A DNA stretch of 29,096 bases from Pseudomonadota bacterium (GCA_021808055.1 JAKBCH010000024.1:1-29096); one strand, 5' to 3'; positions 1-8,560 are shown, counted from the stretch's first letter. Made by a program: numbers and translations. Notes: a model not told the origin generated them from the letters alone.

Positions 1-88
1 CGTCGAAGTGACATGGCGAAAAGTCGGGACACTGCTCAATCAATTTACTCAGGACGAGTGCAAAAACTACTTGCGCCACGCAGGCTAG
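1..88 (+). CDS. IS630-family transposase, C-terminal fragment (5' end off window)
   Basis: The frame starting at base 2 reads VEVTWRKVGTLLNQF and ends in NYLRHAG with a TAG stop at 86-88. This is identical to the last 28 residues of the transposase remnant at 3922-4858. Only the tail past the DDE catalytic core is visible, so it cannot be said whether this copy is intact or carries the stop and frameshift seen in copy 2. Confidence 0.85.
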   Translation, partial: VEVTWRKVGTLLNQFTQDECKNYLRHAG

Positions 89-119
89 AATGGTGGATCA
101 AGTTAATCACAAATCACTC
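1..119 (+). mobile_element. IS630-family element, right end only (copy 1, cut by window edge)
   Basis: The first 119 bases match, base for base by eye, the reverse complement of 3891-4009, the right end of the complete IS at 3891-4948. The copy therefore lies inverted relative to copy 2, with its transposase reading inward. The terminal sequence is CACAAATCACTC, the same end that copy 2 carries at both tips. The base pair after this end (120-121) is CA rather than the TA that flanks copy 2. The rest of the element lies off the window. Confidence 0.9.
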
Positions 120-147
120 CATAAATTAATCTGAAGCCTGATACGAC

Positions 148-194
148 CACAAAACAAAAGGGCCCCGCATTACGCGAGGCCCTTTTGTTTTGTG
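148..194. terminator. Bidirectional rho-independent terminator after oxc
   Basis: Two 17-nt arms, CACAAAACAAAAGGGCC (148-164) and GGCCCTTTTGTTTTGTG (178-194), are perfect reverse complements around a 13-nt loop. The arms are A-rich then GC-rich, so a T-rich tail follows the stem on either strand. It lies 30 nt past the oxc stop (minus strand) and would also block readthrough from the IS promoter side. Confidence 0.85.
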
Positions 195-224
195 CAAAGG
201 CTTAATTCAGCCTTTGCAATTTCA

Positions 225-1973
225 TTACTTCTTTTTGACAATGCTCTGCGGATTAAGGCTGCCGATATTGCCGCTCTCGCTGCCTGCGGCAGGGTCGATC
301 ACAGCATTAATCAAGGTCGGCTTGCCGCTGTTCATTGCGGCATCAACAGCCGTGCGCAGCTCATCCGGTGTGGTCACGTTAACGCCAACGCCACCGAATG
401 CTTCCATCATCTTGTCGTAACGCGCGTCGTGGACGAACACGGTGGTCGCAGCATCGCTGTGGCCGGAGGTGTTGACGTCAGTGCCACGATAAATGCCGTT
501 ATTGTTGAAAACAACAATGCAAACGGGCAGGTTGTAGCGACAAATCGTTTCAACTTCCATGCCCGAGAAGCCGAAGGCGCTATCGCCCTCAACCGCCAGA
601 ACAGGCTTACCGGTCTCAATGGCAGCGGCAACAGCAAAGCCCATGCCAATGCCCATCACGCCCCAGGTGCCAACGTCAAGACGCTTGCGCGGCTGGTACA
701 TGTCGATGACGCCGCGGGCGAGATCGAGCGTGTTGGCACCTTCGTTCACCAGGATCGCGTCAGGACGCTCCTTAATGACGGTCCGCAGCACGCCAAGAGC
801 GGCGTGGAAGTCCATCGGAGAAGAGTTCTTCTTCAAGCGACCATCCATCTTGACGAGGTTGGCTTGCTTGCGGGTTTCTAGAGCGTTGACCCAATCCGCC
901 GGCGGTGCCGGCCAAGAAGCACCCATGCCCGCGATCAGAGCTGCAACGCAGGAGCCGATATCGCCCACCACCGGTGCCGCGATCTCGACATTGCTGTCCA
1001 TTTCTCTCGGCTCGATGTCGATCTGAATGAACTTCTTCGAGCCTGGCTCGCCCCAGCTCTTCCCCTTACCGTGGGAGAGCAGCCAGTTCAGGCGGGCACC
1101 GATCAGGAGGACAACGTCGGAATCCTTCAGCGCCTGCGAACGGGCGGCACCAGCGGATTGCGGGTGGGTGTCGGGCAGCAGCCCCTTGGCCATGCTCATT
1201 GGCAGATACGGGATACCGCTCTTCTCAACGAGCGTGCGGATGTCTTCGTCAGCCTGGGCATAAGCAGCGCCCTTGCCAAGAATAATCAGCGGGCGCTTGG
1301 CGTTCTTCAGCAGATCAAGCGCGCGGGTAATCGCCGCTGGGGCCGGCAGCTGGGCCGGGGCGGCGTCGATCACCTTAACAAGAGACTGGCGACCGGCTTC
1401 GGCGCTCATCACCTGAGAGAACAGCTTGGCTGGCAGGTCAAGATAAACGCCGCCAGGACGGCCGGAAACCGCCGCACGAATCGCACGAGCCACGCCAATG
1501 CCGATATCAGCAGCGTGCAGCACGCGGAAAGCGGCCTTGCAGAGCGGCTTGGCAATGGCCAGTTGGTCCATTTCCTCGTAGTCGCCCTGCTGAAGATCGA
1601 CGATCTCACGCTCGGACGAACCAGAGATCAGGATCATCGGGAAGCAGTTGGTGGTGGCATTGGCCAGGGCTGTCAGCCCGTTCAGGAAGCCAGGTGCCGA
1701 AACGGTGAGGCAGATGCCCGGCTTCTTGGTCAGGAAGCCGGCGATCGCGGCGGCGTTACCTGCATTCTGCTCATGACGGAAGGAAATGACGCGCATCCCT
1801 TCGCCTTGGGCGAGACGGCCAAGATCTGTGATCGGAATACCCGGAACACCGTAAATTGTATTGATATCGTTGAGCTTAAGGGCGTCGATAACGAGGTGGA
1901 AGCCATCGGTAAGCTCGCCCTCGGTCTCCGCGCCGACAACTGTTGAATTTGTGTCCTGGAGAATCGCGGACAT
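225..1973 (-). CDS. oxc: Oxalyl-CoA decarboxylase
   Basis: A 582-residue thiamine-diphosphate enzyme that decarboxylates oxalyl-CoA to formyl-CoA and CO2 in the cytoplasm. The protein aligns from memory along its length with Oxalobacter formigenes Oxc. SFRHEQNAG carries the cofactor-activating Glu at residue 68, [10 protein letters not shown] carries the active-site Tyr (132), and the C-terminal ThDP/Mg motif runs from GDS (463-465) to NNN (490-492). The order is N-terminal pyrimidine-binding domain, central domain and C-terminal pyrophosphate-binding domain. The ATG at 1973 has GGAGGA about 8 nt upstream. It is divergent from the oxlT-like gene across a 412-bp region with operator-like sites. 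Acetolactate synthase and glyoxylate carboligase are relatives, but the oxalyl-CoA-type motifs favour Oxc strongly. It ends at a strong terminator near IS copy 1. Confidence 0.96.
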   Translation of the reverse strand: MSAILQDTNSTVVGAETEGELTDGFHLVIDALKLNDINTIYGVPGIPITDLGRLAQGEGMRVISFRHEQNAGNAAAIAGFLTKKPGICLTVSAPGFLNGLTALANATTNCFPMILISGSSEREIVDLQQGDYEEMDQLAIAKPLCKAAFRVLHAADIGIGVARAIRAAVSGRPGGVYLDLPAKLFSQVMSAEAGRQSLVKVIDAAPAQLPAPAAITRALDLLKNAKRPLIILGKGAAYAQADEDIRTLVEKSGIPYLPMSMAKGLLPDTHPQSAGAARSQALKDSDVVLLIGARLNWLLSHGKGKSWGEPGSKKFIQIDIEPREMDSNVEIAAPVVGDIGSCVAALIAGMGASWPAPPADWVNALETRKQANLVKMDGRLKKNSSPMDFHAALGVLRTVIKERPDAILVNEGANTLDLARGVIDMYQPRKRLDVGTWGVMGIGMGFAVAAAIETGKPVLAVEGDSAFGFSGMEVETICRYNLPVCIVVFNNNGIYRGTDVNTSGHSDAATTVFVHDARYDKMMEAFGGVGVNVTTPDELRTAVDAAMNSGKPTLINAVIDPAAGSESGNIGSLNPQSIVKKK

Positions 1974-2212
1974 CGGCTCTATTCCTCCACATTAGATATG
2001 AGTTTGCTCCGCGCCCGTCTAACGGTGATCACGGCAAAACGCAGTCCTACTGGCACACCAAATGCCACTAGTCAACAAGAGCACCAGGCAATCTAGACTG
2101 GCCTGAACGGTGTTATGCATTTGAATTACAAGGCGGGTGCTGCGGAAAACACACCTTCATCTCGCTCTAATTTCCAAAGATTTACAAAGATGGCAATTTT
2201 GCGGTGGACAAC

Positions 2213-2228
2213 CACCAAATATTTGGTG
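2213..2228. promoter_or_regulatory. Perfect 16-bp palindrome CACCAAATATTTGGTG
   Basis: The sequence equals its own reverse complement over 16 bases. It sits about 240 bp upstream of oxc and 157 bp upstream of the transporter start, and its right half is the first 8 bases of the shared 23-bp element. A dimeric regulator site is the natural reading; the GntR protein encoded at 7668-8405 is the best candidate, by inference only. Confidence 0.55.
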
Positions 2229-2243
2229 TTTGGTATACCCAAT
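2221..2243. promoter_or_regulatory. Candidate GntR operator, copy A
   Basis: Begins ATTTGGTGT and continues with GTATACC then AAT. It agrees at 20 of 23 positions, without gaps, with 8538-8560 upstream of gntR-frc. It contains a near-palindrome around GGTATACC, similar in style to sites of FCD-type GntR regulators (TTGGT...ACCAA half-sites). Confidence 0.6.
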
Positions 2244-2385
2244 ACACACGAGGCAGTTTGGGTAGGCCGGTTACCGGCGGAGTTTCCGGTAGAATTGAGG
2301 GAATAAGGGGTGCTGAATTTGTCGGCTCCTTTTTGTGTGTTTGCTGAATTAAAACCATCGCGGAGCGCGAGTGTGGAGGAGAAAT

Positions 2386-3705
2386 ATGTCTAGTAGTTTA
2401 AACGAACCTGTTGGCATGTCCGGCAGCCAGATCAGCCCTGAAGTTAACAGCACCCGCTGGCGGATGCTCATTTTGGGCGTCGTTTGCATGGTTATGATCG
2501 CTAATCTGCAATATGGTTGGACGCTGTTCGTTCTGCCACTTCATAAGATGCATGGCTGGGCAACGGCAGACATCCAGTTCTCCTTCGCGTTGTTTATCGC
2601 GCTTGAAACCTGGGTAACGCCGCTCGACGGCTGGATCGCCGATTCGCTTGGGCCGAAATGGGGTCCGCGGGTGGTGATGGGCGCAGGCGGCTTGATGGTC
2701 GCAGGCGGCTGGGGCCTCAACTCCATCGCGACCTCCTTGCCAATGCTCTATGCTGGCGGCGCGCTCACCGGCTTTGGCGCTGGCGCGGTCTATGCCACCG
2801 CTGTTGGCAACGCCACCAAGTGGTTCGCGGATCGCCGCGGCCTTGCCACTGGTCTCACGGCTGCTGGTTTCGGCGCTGGTGCCGCGCTGACCGTTATCCC
2901 CATCAAGATGGTGTTGGCGAGCTCCGGCGTTTCCTCGGCGTTCCTGGTCTTTGGGCTTATCCAGGGTGGTGTCATCCTGATTGCTTCGCAGTTCATCCGT
3001 GCGCCGTTCCCCGGTGAAGCACCGCTTCCCAATAAAGCCAAGGCGCACATGCAGTCTTCGCGCAGCCACACCACCGGTGAAATGCTTCGCACGCCGGTGT
3101 TCTGGGTGCTCTATATGCTGTTCCTGCTCATGGCTGCTGGCGGGTTGATGGCATCCGCGAACATGGCCGCGATCGCGAAGTCCTACGGCGTGTCTGATGT
3201 CGTGATCCTCTTCGGCTCGGGCGCTCTCTATATCGGCTTGATCTTCGCGAACATCATGAACGGCATCGCCCGTCCGCTTTTCGGTGCGGTTGGCGACAAG
3301 ATTGGCCACACCAACACGATGGCTCTGTCTTTCGGTCTTGGTGCAATCGCTTACTTCATGATGCTGACCATCGGCACATCGCCTTGGGGTTTCGTGCTCA
3401 GCATCGGCCTCATCTTCGTCTGCTGGGGTCAGATCTTCAGCCTCTTCCCGGCTTTCTGCACCGACCTGTTCGGGCCGAAATACGCGACAACCAACCTGTC
3501 CACGCTCTATACCTCTAAGGGTGCCGCTGGCTTTCTTGTGCCGGTGGCGAGCTACATCGTGGCGCAGACGCATACCTGGAGCAACGTGCTGATCCTGACC
3601 GCCTGCATCAACGTGGTTGCGGTGGTTCTGGTGATGTTGGTGCTGAAGCCAGCTGAAGCCCGCTATCACCGCCTCAACATGGAACACGCTGCTCCGGCTG
3701 AGTGA
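2386..3705 (+). CDS. Oxalate:formate antiporter-like MFS transporter
   Basis: A 439-residue major facilitator with about 12 membrane helices, resembling Oxalobacter OxlT from memory. OxlT exchanges external oxalate for internal formate and so gains a proton gradient from decarboxylation. Both charged residues known to be essential in OxlT are in matching contexts: Arg296 in GIARPLFG (Arg272 in OxlT) and Lys378 in LYTSKGAAG (Lys355). GEMLRTPVFWVL opens the second half as in OxlT. ATG at 2386 is chosen over an upstream GTG (2371) because GGAGGAG lies 6-12 nt before it. The gene diverges from oxc and ends at a strong terminator. Substrate is inferred from the family and the neighbour; a general oxalate importer is the alternative. 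Confidence 0.88.
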   Translation: MSSSLNEPVGMSGSQISPEVNSTRWRMLILGVVCMVMIANLQYGWTLFVLPLHKMHGWATADIQFSFALFIALETWVTPLDGWIADSLGPKWGPRVVMGAGGLMVAGGWGLNSIATSLPMLYAGGALTGFGAGAVYATAVGNATKWFADRRGLATGLTAAGFGAGAALTVIPIKMVLASSGVSSAFLVFGLIQGGVILIASQFIRAPFPGEAPLPNKAKAHMQSSRSHTTGEMLRTPVFWVLYMLFLLMAAGGLMASANMAAIAKSYGVSDVVILFGSGALYIGLIFANIMNGIARPLFGAVGDKIGHTNTMALSFGLGAIAYFMMLTIGTSPWGFVLSIGLIFVCWGQIFSLFPAFCTDLFGPKYATTNLSTLYTSKGAAGFLVPVASYIVAQTHTWSNVLILTACINVVAVVLVMLVLKPAEARYHRLNMEHAAPAE

Positions 3706-3723
3706 TCCACGTTATTTCTACGC

Positions 3724-3757
3724 AAGGGGCGGTACCGAAAGGTGCCGCCCCTTTTTT
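3724..3757 (+). terminator. Rho-independent terminator after the transporter gene
   Basis: A 13-bp stem (AAGGGGCGGTACC / GGTGCCGCCCCTT, one G-T pair) with a GAAA loop is followed by six T residues. It starts 19 nt after the transporter stop. The 130 bp between here and the IS holds nothing I can recognise. Confidence 0.92.
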
Positions 3758-3890
3758 GTTTGCCACTTGTGGTTTGGAGGCCATTTTGTTTGAGCAACGC
3801 GATTCTTGGCGGCTCGGCCGCAAGCGATCTCCTCCAGGCCTGCAGCTCTTGTCGGGGCGAATTTTGGTTTTTAAAAAGTTAGCCAATCTA

Positions 3891-4948
3891 GAGTGATTTG
3901 TGATTAACTTGATCCACCATTCTAGCCTGCGTGGCGCAAGTAGTTTTTGCACTCGTCCTGAGTAAATTGATTGAGCAGTGTCCCGACTTTTCGCCATGTC
4001 ACTTCGACGGTTCTCTCTGCGACCTTTCGCAGAAGCATTTTGAGCTTTGCGAAGACCATTTCGATGGGGTTGAGGTCGGGGCTGTAAGGCGGCAGAAACA
4101 ATAAATGCGCTCCTGCCTCCCGGATGGCCCTGCGTGCTGCGGCTCCCTTATGGCTTGCGAGATTATCGAGGATCACGATATCGCCTGGCGAGAGCGTTGG
4201 AACGAGCATCTGTTCGACGTAGGCCGCAAACTTGCGGCCGTTGATCGGGCCATCAAAGACATAAGGCACATCGATCCTGTCCGATCGGAGGGCGGCCAGC
4301 AAAGTCACGGTTTTCCAATGCCCGTAAGGCGCATTATCGCGGACCGGCACGCCGCGCGGGCCTCAGCCGCGGGTCCGTACCATGTTGGTTTTGACCCAGG
4401 TTTCATCGATGAACACCAGACGAGTAGGATCAACTTGGCCCTGATAGCGCCGCCAGCGCTCGCGTTTCCTGGCGACGTCGCGCCGCCGTTGCTCGCTTGG
4501 CAGAATAGTTTTTTTTAATGCTGATCCCCTCAGCCCGGAAAAACCGCGACAATATGCCAAGGTCAGCCCGCATGCCATGCACTTCGCGAAGCCGCTCGCA
4601 CATCGCCTGTAAGGTCAGGCTGTATTCCGTCTTTACCAAGTCCAAAAGCCATTCCCGGTGCTGCCGAACGGGCGAAGCCCGCTGCCCTCGGCCACTGCGC
4701 TGCATCCGGCGGCCTTCCCGCTCAAATTGGTCAACCCACCTGATCGCAGAAGATGCGCTGACCCCAAACCGATGAGCTGCACCATGACGGCTCATCCCAT
4801 CCACCTTCACCGCGTCAATCACCCGATCGCGTAAATCCTGAGAATATGCACGGCCCATCAGTGCTGACCCCCGATACAGCAACAATCTTGAATCACATCA
4901 AAACCGCGGCGGGGAACAACTATGATTCAGGTCAGACACAAATCACTC
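3891..4948 (-). mobile_element. IS630-family insertion sequence, complete copy (1058 bp)
   Basis: Both tips are GAGTGATTTGTG in inverted orientation (3891-3902 and 4937-4948), with weaker matching for about 12 more bases. TA dinucleotides flank both ends (3889-3890 and 4949-4950), the target duplication expected for the IS630/Tc1-mariner group. One transposase gene, broken, reads on the minus strand. The element lies between the transporter terminator and the sucC-like stop codon. Its right end is identical to the partial copy at 1-119. Confidence 0.92.
3922..4858 (-). pseudogene. IS630-family DDE transposase, frameshifted and interrupted by a stop
   Basis: Reading from ATG 4858 (MGRAYSQDLRDRV), the N-terminal half carries a helix-turn-helix (GAAHRFGVSASSAIRW). 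At the A8 run (plus strand T8, about 4509-4516) the homologous frame changes: losing one A would join it to [13 protein letters not shown]. That second frame carries VFIDETW (first catalytic Asp), then meets TGA at 4363-4365 where the family normally has Trp (RTRG-stop-GPRGVPVRDN). The same frame continues to 3922 with VILDNLASHK (second Asp) and PPYSPDLNPIEMVF (Glu). All three DDE residues survive, but two lesions separate them. Slippage at A8 could restore the frame, but the TGA would still need readthrough, so this copy is probably inactive on its own. Confidence 0.85.
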
Positions 4949-4956
4949 TAGGCGGA

Positions 4957-6153
4957 TTACACAACGCTCTTCACGGCCGTTGCAATCTTCAATGCGGCAT
5001 CAGCAAGATTTCTGGCTGCTATGATCGGCAAACCAGATTTACGTAGAATATCCTTGCCGAGCTGAACATTTGTGCCCTCAAGCCGAACCACCAACGGCAA
5101 CTGCAATGAAACCTCGCGCGCAGCGGCAACAACGCCTTCCGCAATCACGTCGCAGCGCATGATGCCACCGAAGATGTTGACGAGGATTGCCTTTACGCGG
5201 GGGTCTGAGAGAATGATTTTGAATGCCGCGGTAACGCGCTCTTTCGTTGCCCCGCCGCCAACATCAAGGAAGTTTGCGGCTTCAACCCCGTATAATTTGA
5301 TAATGTCCATTGTTGCCATGGCGAGGCCGGCGCCATTCACCATGCAGCCGATCGTACCACCCAACCCTACATAATGCTGGCCATGTTTTGCCGCTTCAAT
5401 TTCGCGCGTATCTTCTTCTGTCAGGTCGCGCAGCGTCTCTAAATCTGGATGACGAAATAATGCGCTGTCATCGAAACTCATCTTCGCATCCAACGTCACT
5501 ATCTCGCCTGAGCCCGTTACCACTAATGGGTTGATCTCTATCAAAGAGCAATCCAGAGCCAAAAACGCCTTGTAAATGGTGCCCACAAACTGCGCGAGAT
5601 GTTTCTGCTGCGCAGGCTCTAGCCTTAGCCAAAAACCAAGTTTGCGAATATGAAAATTTGCGATTCCTACGGTCGGGTCAATCTCAACACGCAAAATTTT
5701 GTTGGGCTGTATCTCGGCAACATCCTCAATCTTAGCGCCGCCTTCGGTGGACGCCACGATCACAATCCGCGATGACCGTCGGTCAACCAACAGCGAAAAA
5801 TAAAGCTCTCGTTTGATATCGCAGAAAGCTTCTACATATACCCGCCTTACAATCTGACCGGCTGGACCTGTTTGCGTTGTAATAAGCGGGTTTCCAAGCA
5901 TCGCAGCAGCCATGCCCGCGACTTCGTCCGGCGAATGCGCGAACCTTACCCCGCCTTTTTCCTGCGGATCATTTTGGAAGTACCCGTTTCCACGCCCACC
6001 TGCATGGATCTGCGCTTTAATGGCATAACGATCACCAGCAATACGTTCTGCCGCGCGCCTTGCTTCTTCAGCGCTCGTGGCCACACACCCATCCAGCACG
6101 GCAACACCGTAAGACTTCAGCAATTCCTTTGCCTGGTGTTCGTGGATGTTCAT
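4957..6153 (-). CDS. SucC-like ATP-grasp acyl-CoA synthetase beta subunit (orphan)
   Basis: A 398-residue homologue of succinyl-CoA synthetase beta (also the fold of malate-CoA ligase beta). It starts [17 protein letters not shown], has the ATP-grasp segment [10 protein letters not shown] (residues about 46-55), [10 protein letters not shown], and the C-terminal glycine-rich [10 protein letters not shown] and [10 protein letters not shown] used in CoA-ligase catalysis. The usual Lys after GGRG is Asn here (GGRGNG). No alpha subunit, which carries the phosphorylated His and CoA site, is in the window. It lies 110 bp downstream of frc on the same strand and six bases before the IS target TA, so a former downstream partner may have been separated. 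Likely role by context: supplying or recycling the CoA donor for Frc; a separate sucD or mtkB partner would be needed. The start is preceded by a short palindrome, CAATTCTCGAATTG. Confidence 0.82.
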   Translation of the reverse strand: MNIHEHQAKELLKSYGVAVLDGCVATSAEEARRAAERIAGDRYAIKAQIHAGGRGNGYFQNDPQEKGGVRFAHSPDEVAGMAAAMLGNPLITTQTGPAGQIVRRVYVEAFCDIKRELYFSLLVDRRSSRIVIVASTEGGAKIEDVAEIQPNKILRVEIDPTVGIANFHIRKLGFWLRLEPAQQKHLAQFVGTIYKAFLALDCSLIEINPLVVTGSGEIVTLDAKMSFDDSALFRHPDLETLRDLTEEDTREIEAAKHGQHYVGLGGTIGCMVNGAGLAMATMDIIKLYGVEAANFLDVGGGATKERVTAAFKIILSDPRVKAILVNIFGGIMRCDVIAEGVVAAAREVSLQLPLVVRLEGTNVQLGKDILRKSGLPIIAARNLADAALKIATAVKSVV

Positions 6154-6204
6154 GGCTTTGTTCTCAATTCGAGAATTGTTTTATATGTGCACCTAAAGTC
6201 CAAA

Positions 6205-6238
6205 ACGGCTGACCGGGTTTTAGCGCCCAGCCAGCCGT
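6205..6238. other. Inverted repeat in the frc to sucC-like gap
   Basis: Perfect 7-bp arms ACGGCTG and CAGCCGT enclose 20 nt that include a further GGG/CCC pair. There is no T-run after it on the minus strand, so it looks like an RNA processing or partial-termination hairpin rather than a full terminator. The surrounding 110 bp are AT-rich and could also hold a weak promoter for the sucC-like gene. Confidence 0.35.
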
Positions 6239-6263
6239 ATCACATATGGTCGCAGATTATATA

Positions 6264-7538
6264 TTAACCGGCGGCTTTTAGTTCAGAATCTCCGAAGGCA
6301 CCCGTTTCCATGGCCAAGACGATCTCTCTGTCGCTAAAGCCAAGAACATCCTTTAAGATTTCTTCATTGTGCTCACCGAGCAACGGCGAGCGTACTACTT
6401 CTGTCGGGCTATCCGAGAGTTTAATCGGATTCCCAACGGTCAGATACGCACCACGGCCAGGATGATCCACCTCAACAATCGTGCCAGTGGCGCGCAAAGA
6501 CTGATCGGCGGCAATTTCTTCCATCGACAAAATCGGACCGCAAGGGATGTCGTATTTGTTAAGAATCTCCATCGCCTCAAACTTTGTATACTGCACCATC
6601 CAATCTTCGATGGTGGCGAAAATTTCCTTCAGCCGCGGCAGTCGCGCGTTTGGCGTTGCATAGTCTGGATCAGTGATCCAGTCAGGCTTGCCGATCACGG
6701 TGCAGATCGACTTCCACACGGGTGCCTGCGCAACAAAATATAGGTAAGCATTGGGATCGGTTTCCCAGCCTTTGCACTTTAAGATCGAACCAGGCTGGCC
6801 GCCACCTGACGCATTGCCGGCGCGCGGCACGGCGGTGCCAAATTCACCAGCTGGGAATTGCGGGTATTCCTTCAGCGGACCGTGCGCGAGGCGTTGCTGG
6901 TCACGCAGTTTAACGCGGCAGAGATTCAAAACGCCATCCTGCATGGAAGCGCGCACCATCTGTCCCCGCCCGGTATGTGTGCGTTGATAAAGTGCGGTCA
7001 CAATCCCAAGCGCCAGATGCAAACCACTACCCGAATCGCCAATCTGTGCACCCGTTACCAGCGGCGGGCCGTCGTCAAACCCCGTGGTGGACGCAGCGCC
7101 GCCAGCACATTGAGCGATATTTTCATAAACTTTGCAGTCCTCATAAGGACCAGGGCCAAAGCCCTTAATCGAGGCCAGGATGATGCGCGGGTTCAGATGT
7201 TGAATCCGCTCCCAGGTCAATCCCATGCGGTCGAGTACGCCCGGGGCAAAATTTTCCACCATGACATCGCAAACACGAACCAGACTCTCCAGAATTTCCT
7301 GGCCTTTCTTGGTTTTGGTGTCCAGCGTGAGAGAACGCTTGTTATGGTTCAGCATGGTAAAGTAGAGACTGTCTTCCCCAGGCACGTCGCAGAGCTGCGA
7401 ACGGGTGATGTCCCCCACGCCCGGGCGCTCAATTTTGATCACGTCGGCGCCAAACCAGGCCAGTAATTGGGTGCATGTCGGCCCAGACTGCACATGGGTA
7501 AAATCCAGAACACGCACGCCGTGAAGAGCTTTGGTCAC
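6264..7538 (-). CDS. frc: Formyl-CoA:oxalate CoA-transferase
   Basis: A 424-residue class III CoA-transferase that moves CoA from formyl-CoA (or succinyl-CoA in some family members) to oxalate, making the substrate for Oxc. It tracks Oxalobacter Frc closely: [36 protein letters not shown], and [11 protein letters not shown] with the catalytic Asp168 (Asp169 in Oxalobacter). The mobile glycine loop is SGGGQPG (244-250), with Ser in place of the first Gly. I chose GTG at 7538 instead of the longer upstream frame: it gives [13 protein letters not shown], matching the known N-terminus MTKPLDGINVLDF, and AGGGAGAA lies 7 nt upstream. It follows gntR by 129 bp on the same strand. Confidence 0.95.
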   Translation of the reverse strand: MTKALHGVRVLDFTHVQSGPTCTQLLAWFGADVIKIERPGVGDITRSQLCDVPGEDSLYFTMLNHNKRSLTLDTKTKKGQEILESLVRVCDVMVENFAPGVLDRMGLTWERIQHLNPRIILASIKGFGPGPYEDCKVYENIAQCAGGAASTTGFDDGPPLVTGAQIGDSGSGLHLALGIVTALYQRTHTGRGQMVRASMQDGVLNLCRVKLRDQQRLAHGPLKEYPQFPAGEFGTAVPRAGNASGGGQPGSILKCKGWETDPNAYLYFVAQAPVWKSICTVIGKPDWITDPDYATPNARLPRLKEIFATIEDWMVQYTKFEAMEILNKYDIPCGPILSMEEIAADQSLRATGTIVEVDHPGRGAYLTVGNPIKLSDSPTEVVRSPLLGEHNEEILKDVLGFSDREIVLAMETGAFGDSELKAAG

Positions 7539-7557
7539 CTTTATCTTCTCCCTAGAT

Positions 7558-7583
7558 GTGGCCTGCAAAATAAAGCAAGCCAC
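7558..7583 (-). other. Hairpin just upstream of the frc ribosome site
   Basis: Arms GTGGCCTGC and GCAAGCCAC (plus strand) pair with one mismatch around an 8-nt AT loop. In frc mRNA it would end about 20 nt before the GTG start. It may protect the transcript or tune translation; no regulator is implied by the sequence. Confidence 0.35.
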
Positions 7584-7667
7584 AGAAATTGTTGTTGTCA
7601 GAAGTTAGTATGCTGCAGGCCGCTCAAACCAAGTCGTTAGCAAATTTTTTCCTGCCGAAGCTCAAAA

Positions 7668-8405
7668 TCATCTCGCCATGGTTTTACGCGCATTTGCTTT
7701 ATTTTCGTGTTGATCAAGAAAGTCGCCATATTCTTCGATATACGCGGTAAGGCTCATCATATGTTCCTCAACCCGCCGGGCGGATAGCTGCGGGTCGCGT
7801 GCTTCAAGCGCTTCGACAATGTTCATATGTTCAACCAATGAACGTTGTGCACGGTCGCCTTGCTTTAATGCCGCTGAGCGAACAGCACGCATATGAATGA
7901 AAAGATTTTCAGATATTTCAACCATCAAACCGGATTTGCTCATGGCCATGATGGCACGGTGAAACCCCATGCTGGAGCGGGCATGTTCAGGACCAGAGGC
8001 GTCAGAATGGCTTCTGTTCTCAGCAATCCCGCGCAGCATCGCAATCTCTTCATCACTCGCCTTTTCGCACGCAAGCCGCGCAGCCATAGCCTCTAGAGCG
8101 GACCATATGGCGATTGTCTCAAGAATTTCTTTCTTATTCTTGCGAACAATAAAAATCCCGCCCCGCGGCACCGAGCGCAAAAAGCCTTCATGCTCAAGCA
8201 GGCTCAAGGCTTCACGAATAGGTGTGCGGCTGACGCCGAGATCACGAGAAAGCTGCCTTTCGTCCAGCCGAATTTCTTCAAGCTGGTCGTAAATGTTCAT
8301 TTTGGTGATGGCTTGCTTAATTGCATCACACGCAAGCTGGCGCAAACTAGCATTCGCTTGTAGCGGCTGAATGTCCAAAAGCTGAAAGGCAGAGGCATCA
8401 CTCAC
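7668..8405 (-). CDS. GntR-family transcriptional regulator, FCD (FadR) type
   Basis: A 245-residue regulator. The N-terminal winged helix includes IRLDERQLSRDLGVSRTPIREALSLLEHEGFL (about residues 44-76), with the family-typical VSRTPIREAL recognition helix. The rest is an all-helical FCD effector domain containing the FHRAIM and HMNIVEAL histidine positions that usually bind a metal and a carboxylate ligand. The frame opens with GTG at 8405, with GGAG about 10 nt upstream. It is the first gene of the gntR-frc-sucC-like set, and a 23-bp element shared with the oxc/oxlT region lies 133 bp upstream. By inference it senses an oxalate-pathway metabolite and controls both loci. Confidence 0.9.
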   Translation of the reverse strand: MSDASAFQLLDIQPLQANASLRQLACDAIKQAITKMNIYDQLEEIRLDERQLSRDLGVSRTPIREALSLLEHEGFLRSVPRGGIFIVRKNKKEILETIAIWSALEAMAARLACEKASDEEIAMLRGIAENRSHSDASGPEHARSSMGFHRAIMAMSKSGLMVEISENLFIHMRAVRSAALKQGDRAQRSLVEHMNIVEALEARDPQLSARRVEEHMMSLTAYIEEYGDFLDQHENKANARKTMAR

Positions 8406-8537
8406 CCTGCTTCTCCATCCGTCCTTGGCAAACGGCGAGAGGGGTTAAAGGGGAGGGCGGCTGACAAGTAGGCGCGATCCATATCAGAAACACCCTCCCC
8501 TCCATGCCTGTCTCTCCAGAAAAATCATGTTTACTGT

Positions 8538-8560
8538 ATTTGGTGTATTGTATACCAAAT
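8538..8560. promoter_or_regulatory. Candidate GntR operator, copy B
   Basis: Begins ATTTGGTGT, ends ATACCAAAT; its outer arms ATTTGGT and ACCAAAT are perfect inverted repeats around 9 nt. It matches 2221-2243 at 20 of 23 positions. It lies 133 bp before the gntR start, placed for autoregulation of gntR and control of frc. Confidence 0.6.

Larger units (their letters stand above)
1974..2385. promoter_or_regulatory. Divergent control region between oxc and oxlT-like gene (412 bp)
   Basis: There is no gene in this stretch; the short frame at 2115-2306 has no ribosome site or family resemblance. The region is more AT-rich than its neighbours and must hold promoters for both oxc and the transporter. 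The visible structure is a perfect 16-bp palindrome at 2213-2228 overlapping a 23-bp element (2221-2243) that recurs upstream of gntR. I could not assign -35/-10 boxes with confidence. Confidence 0.7.

Noticed and set aside
192..881. Long plus-strand frames inside oxc (also 1071-1946)
   Set aside because: They are antisense to a protein that matches Oxc along its whole length, and have no ribosome sites or family features.
225..1973. oxc as acetolactate synthase or glyoxylate carboligase
   Set aside because: The latter would have supplied the missing Gcl, but the [26 protein letters not shown] and [14 protein letters not shown] segments follow oxalyl-CoA decarboxylase closely.
2398..3687. 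429-codon minus-strand frame across the transporter gene
   Set aside because: A GC-driven shadow rich in His, Arg and Glu; the plus strand encodes a clear MFS protein with OxlT's essential residues.
3703..3732. TGATCC after the transporter stop as a further RpoE promoter
   Set aside because: At 18 nt downstream the sequence is GGGCGG, not TATMGG, and a terminator begins there.
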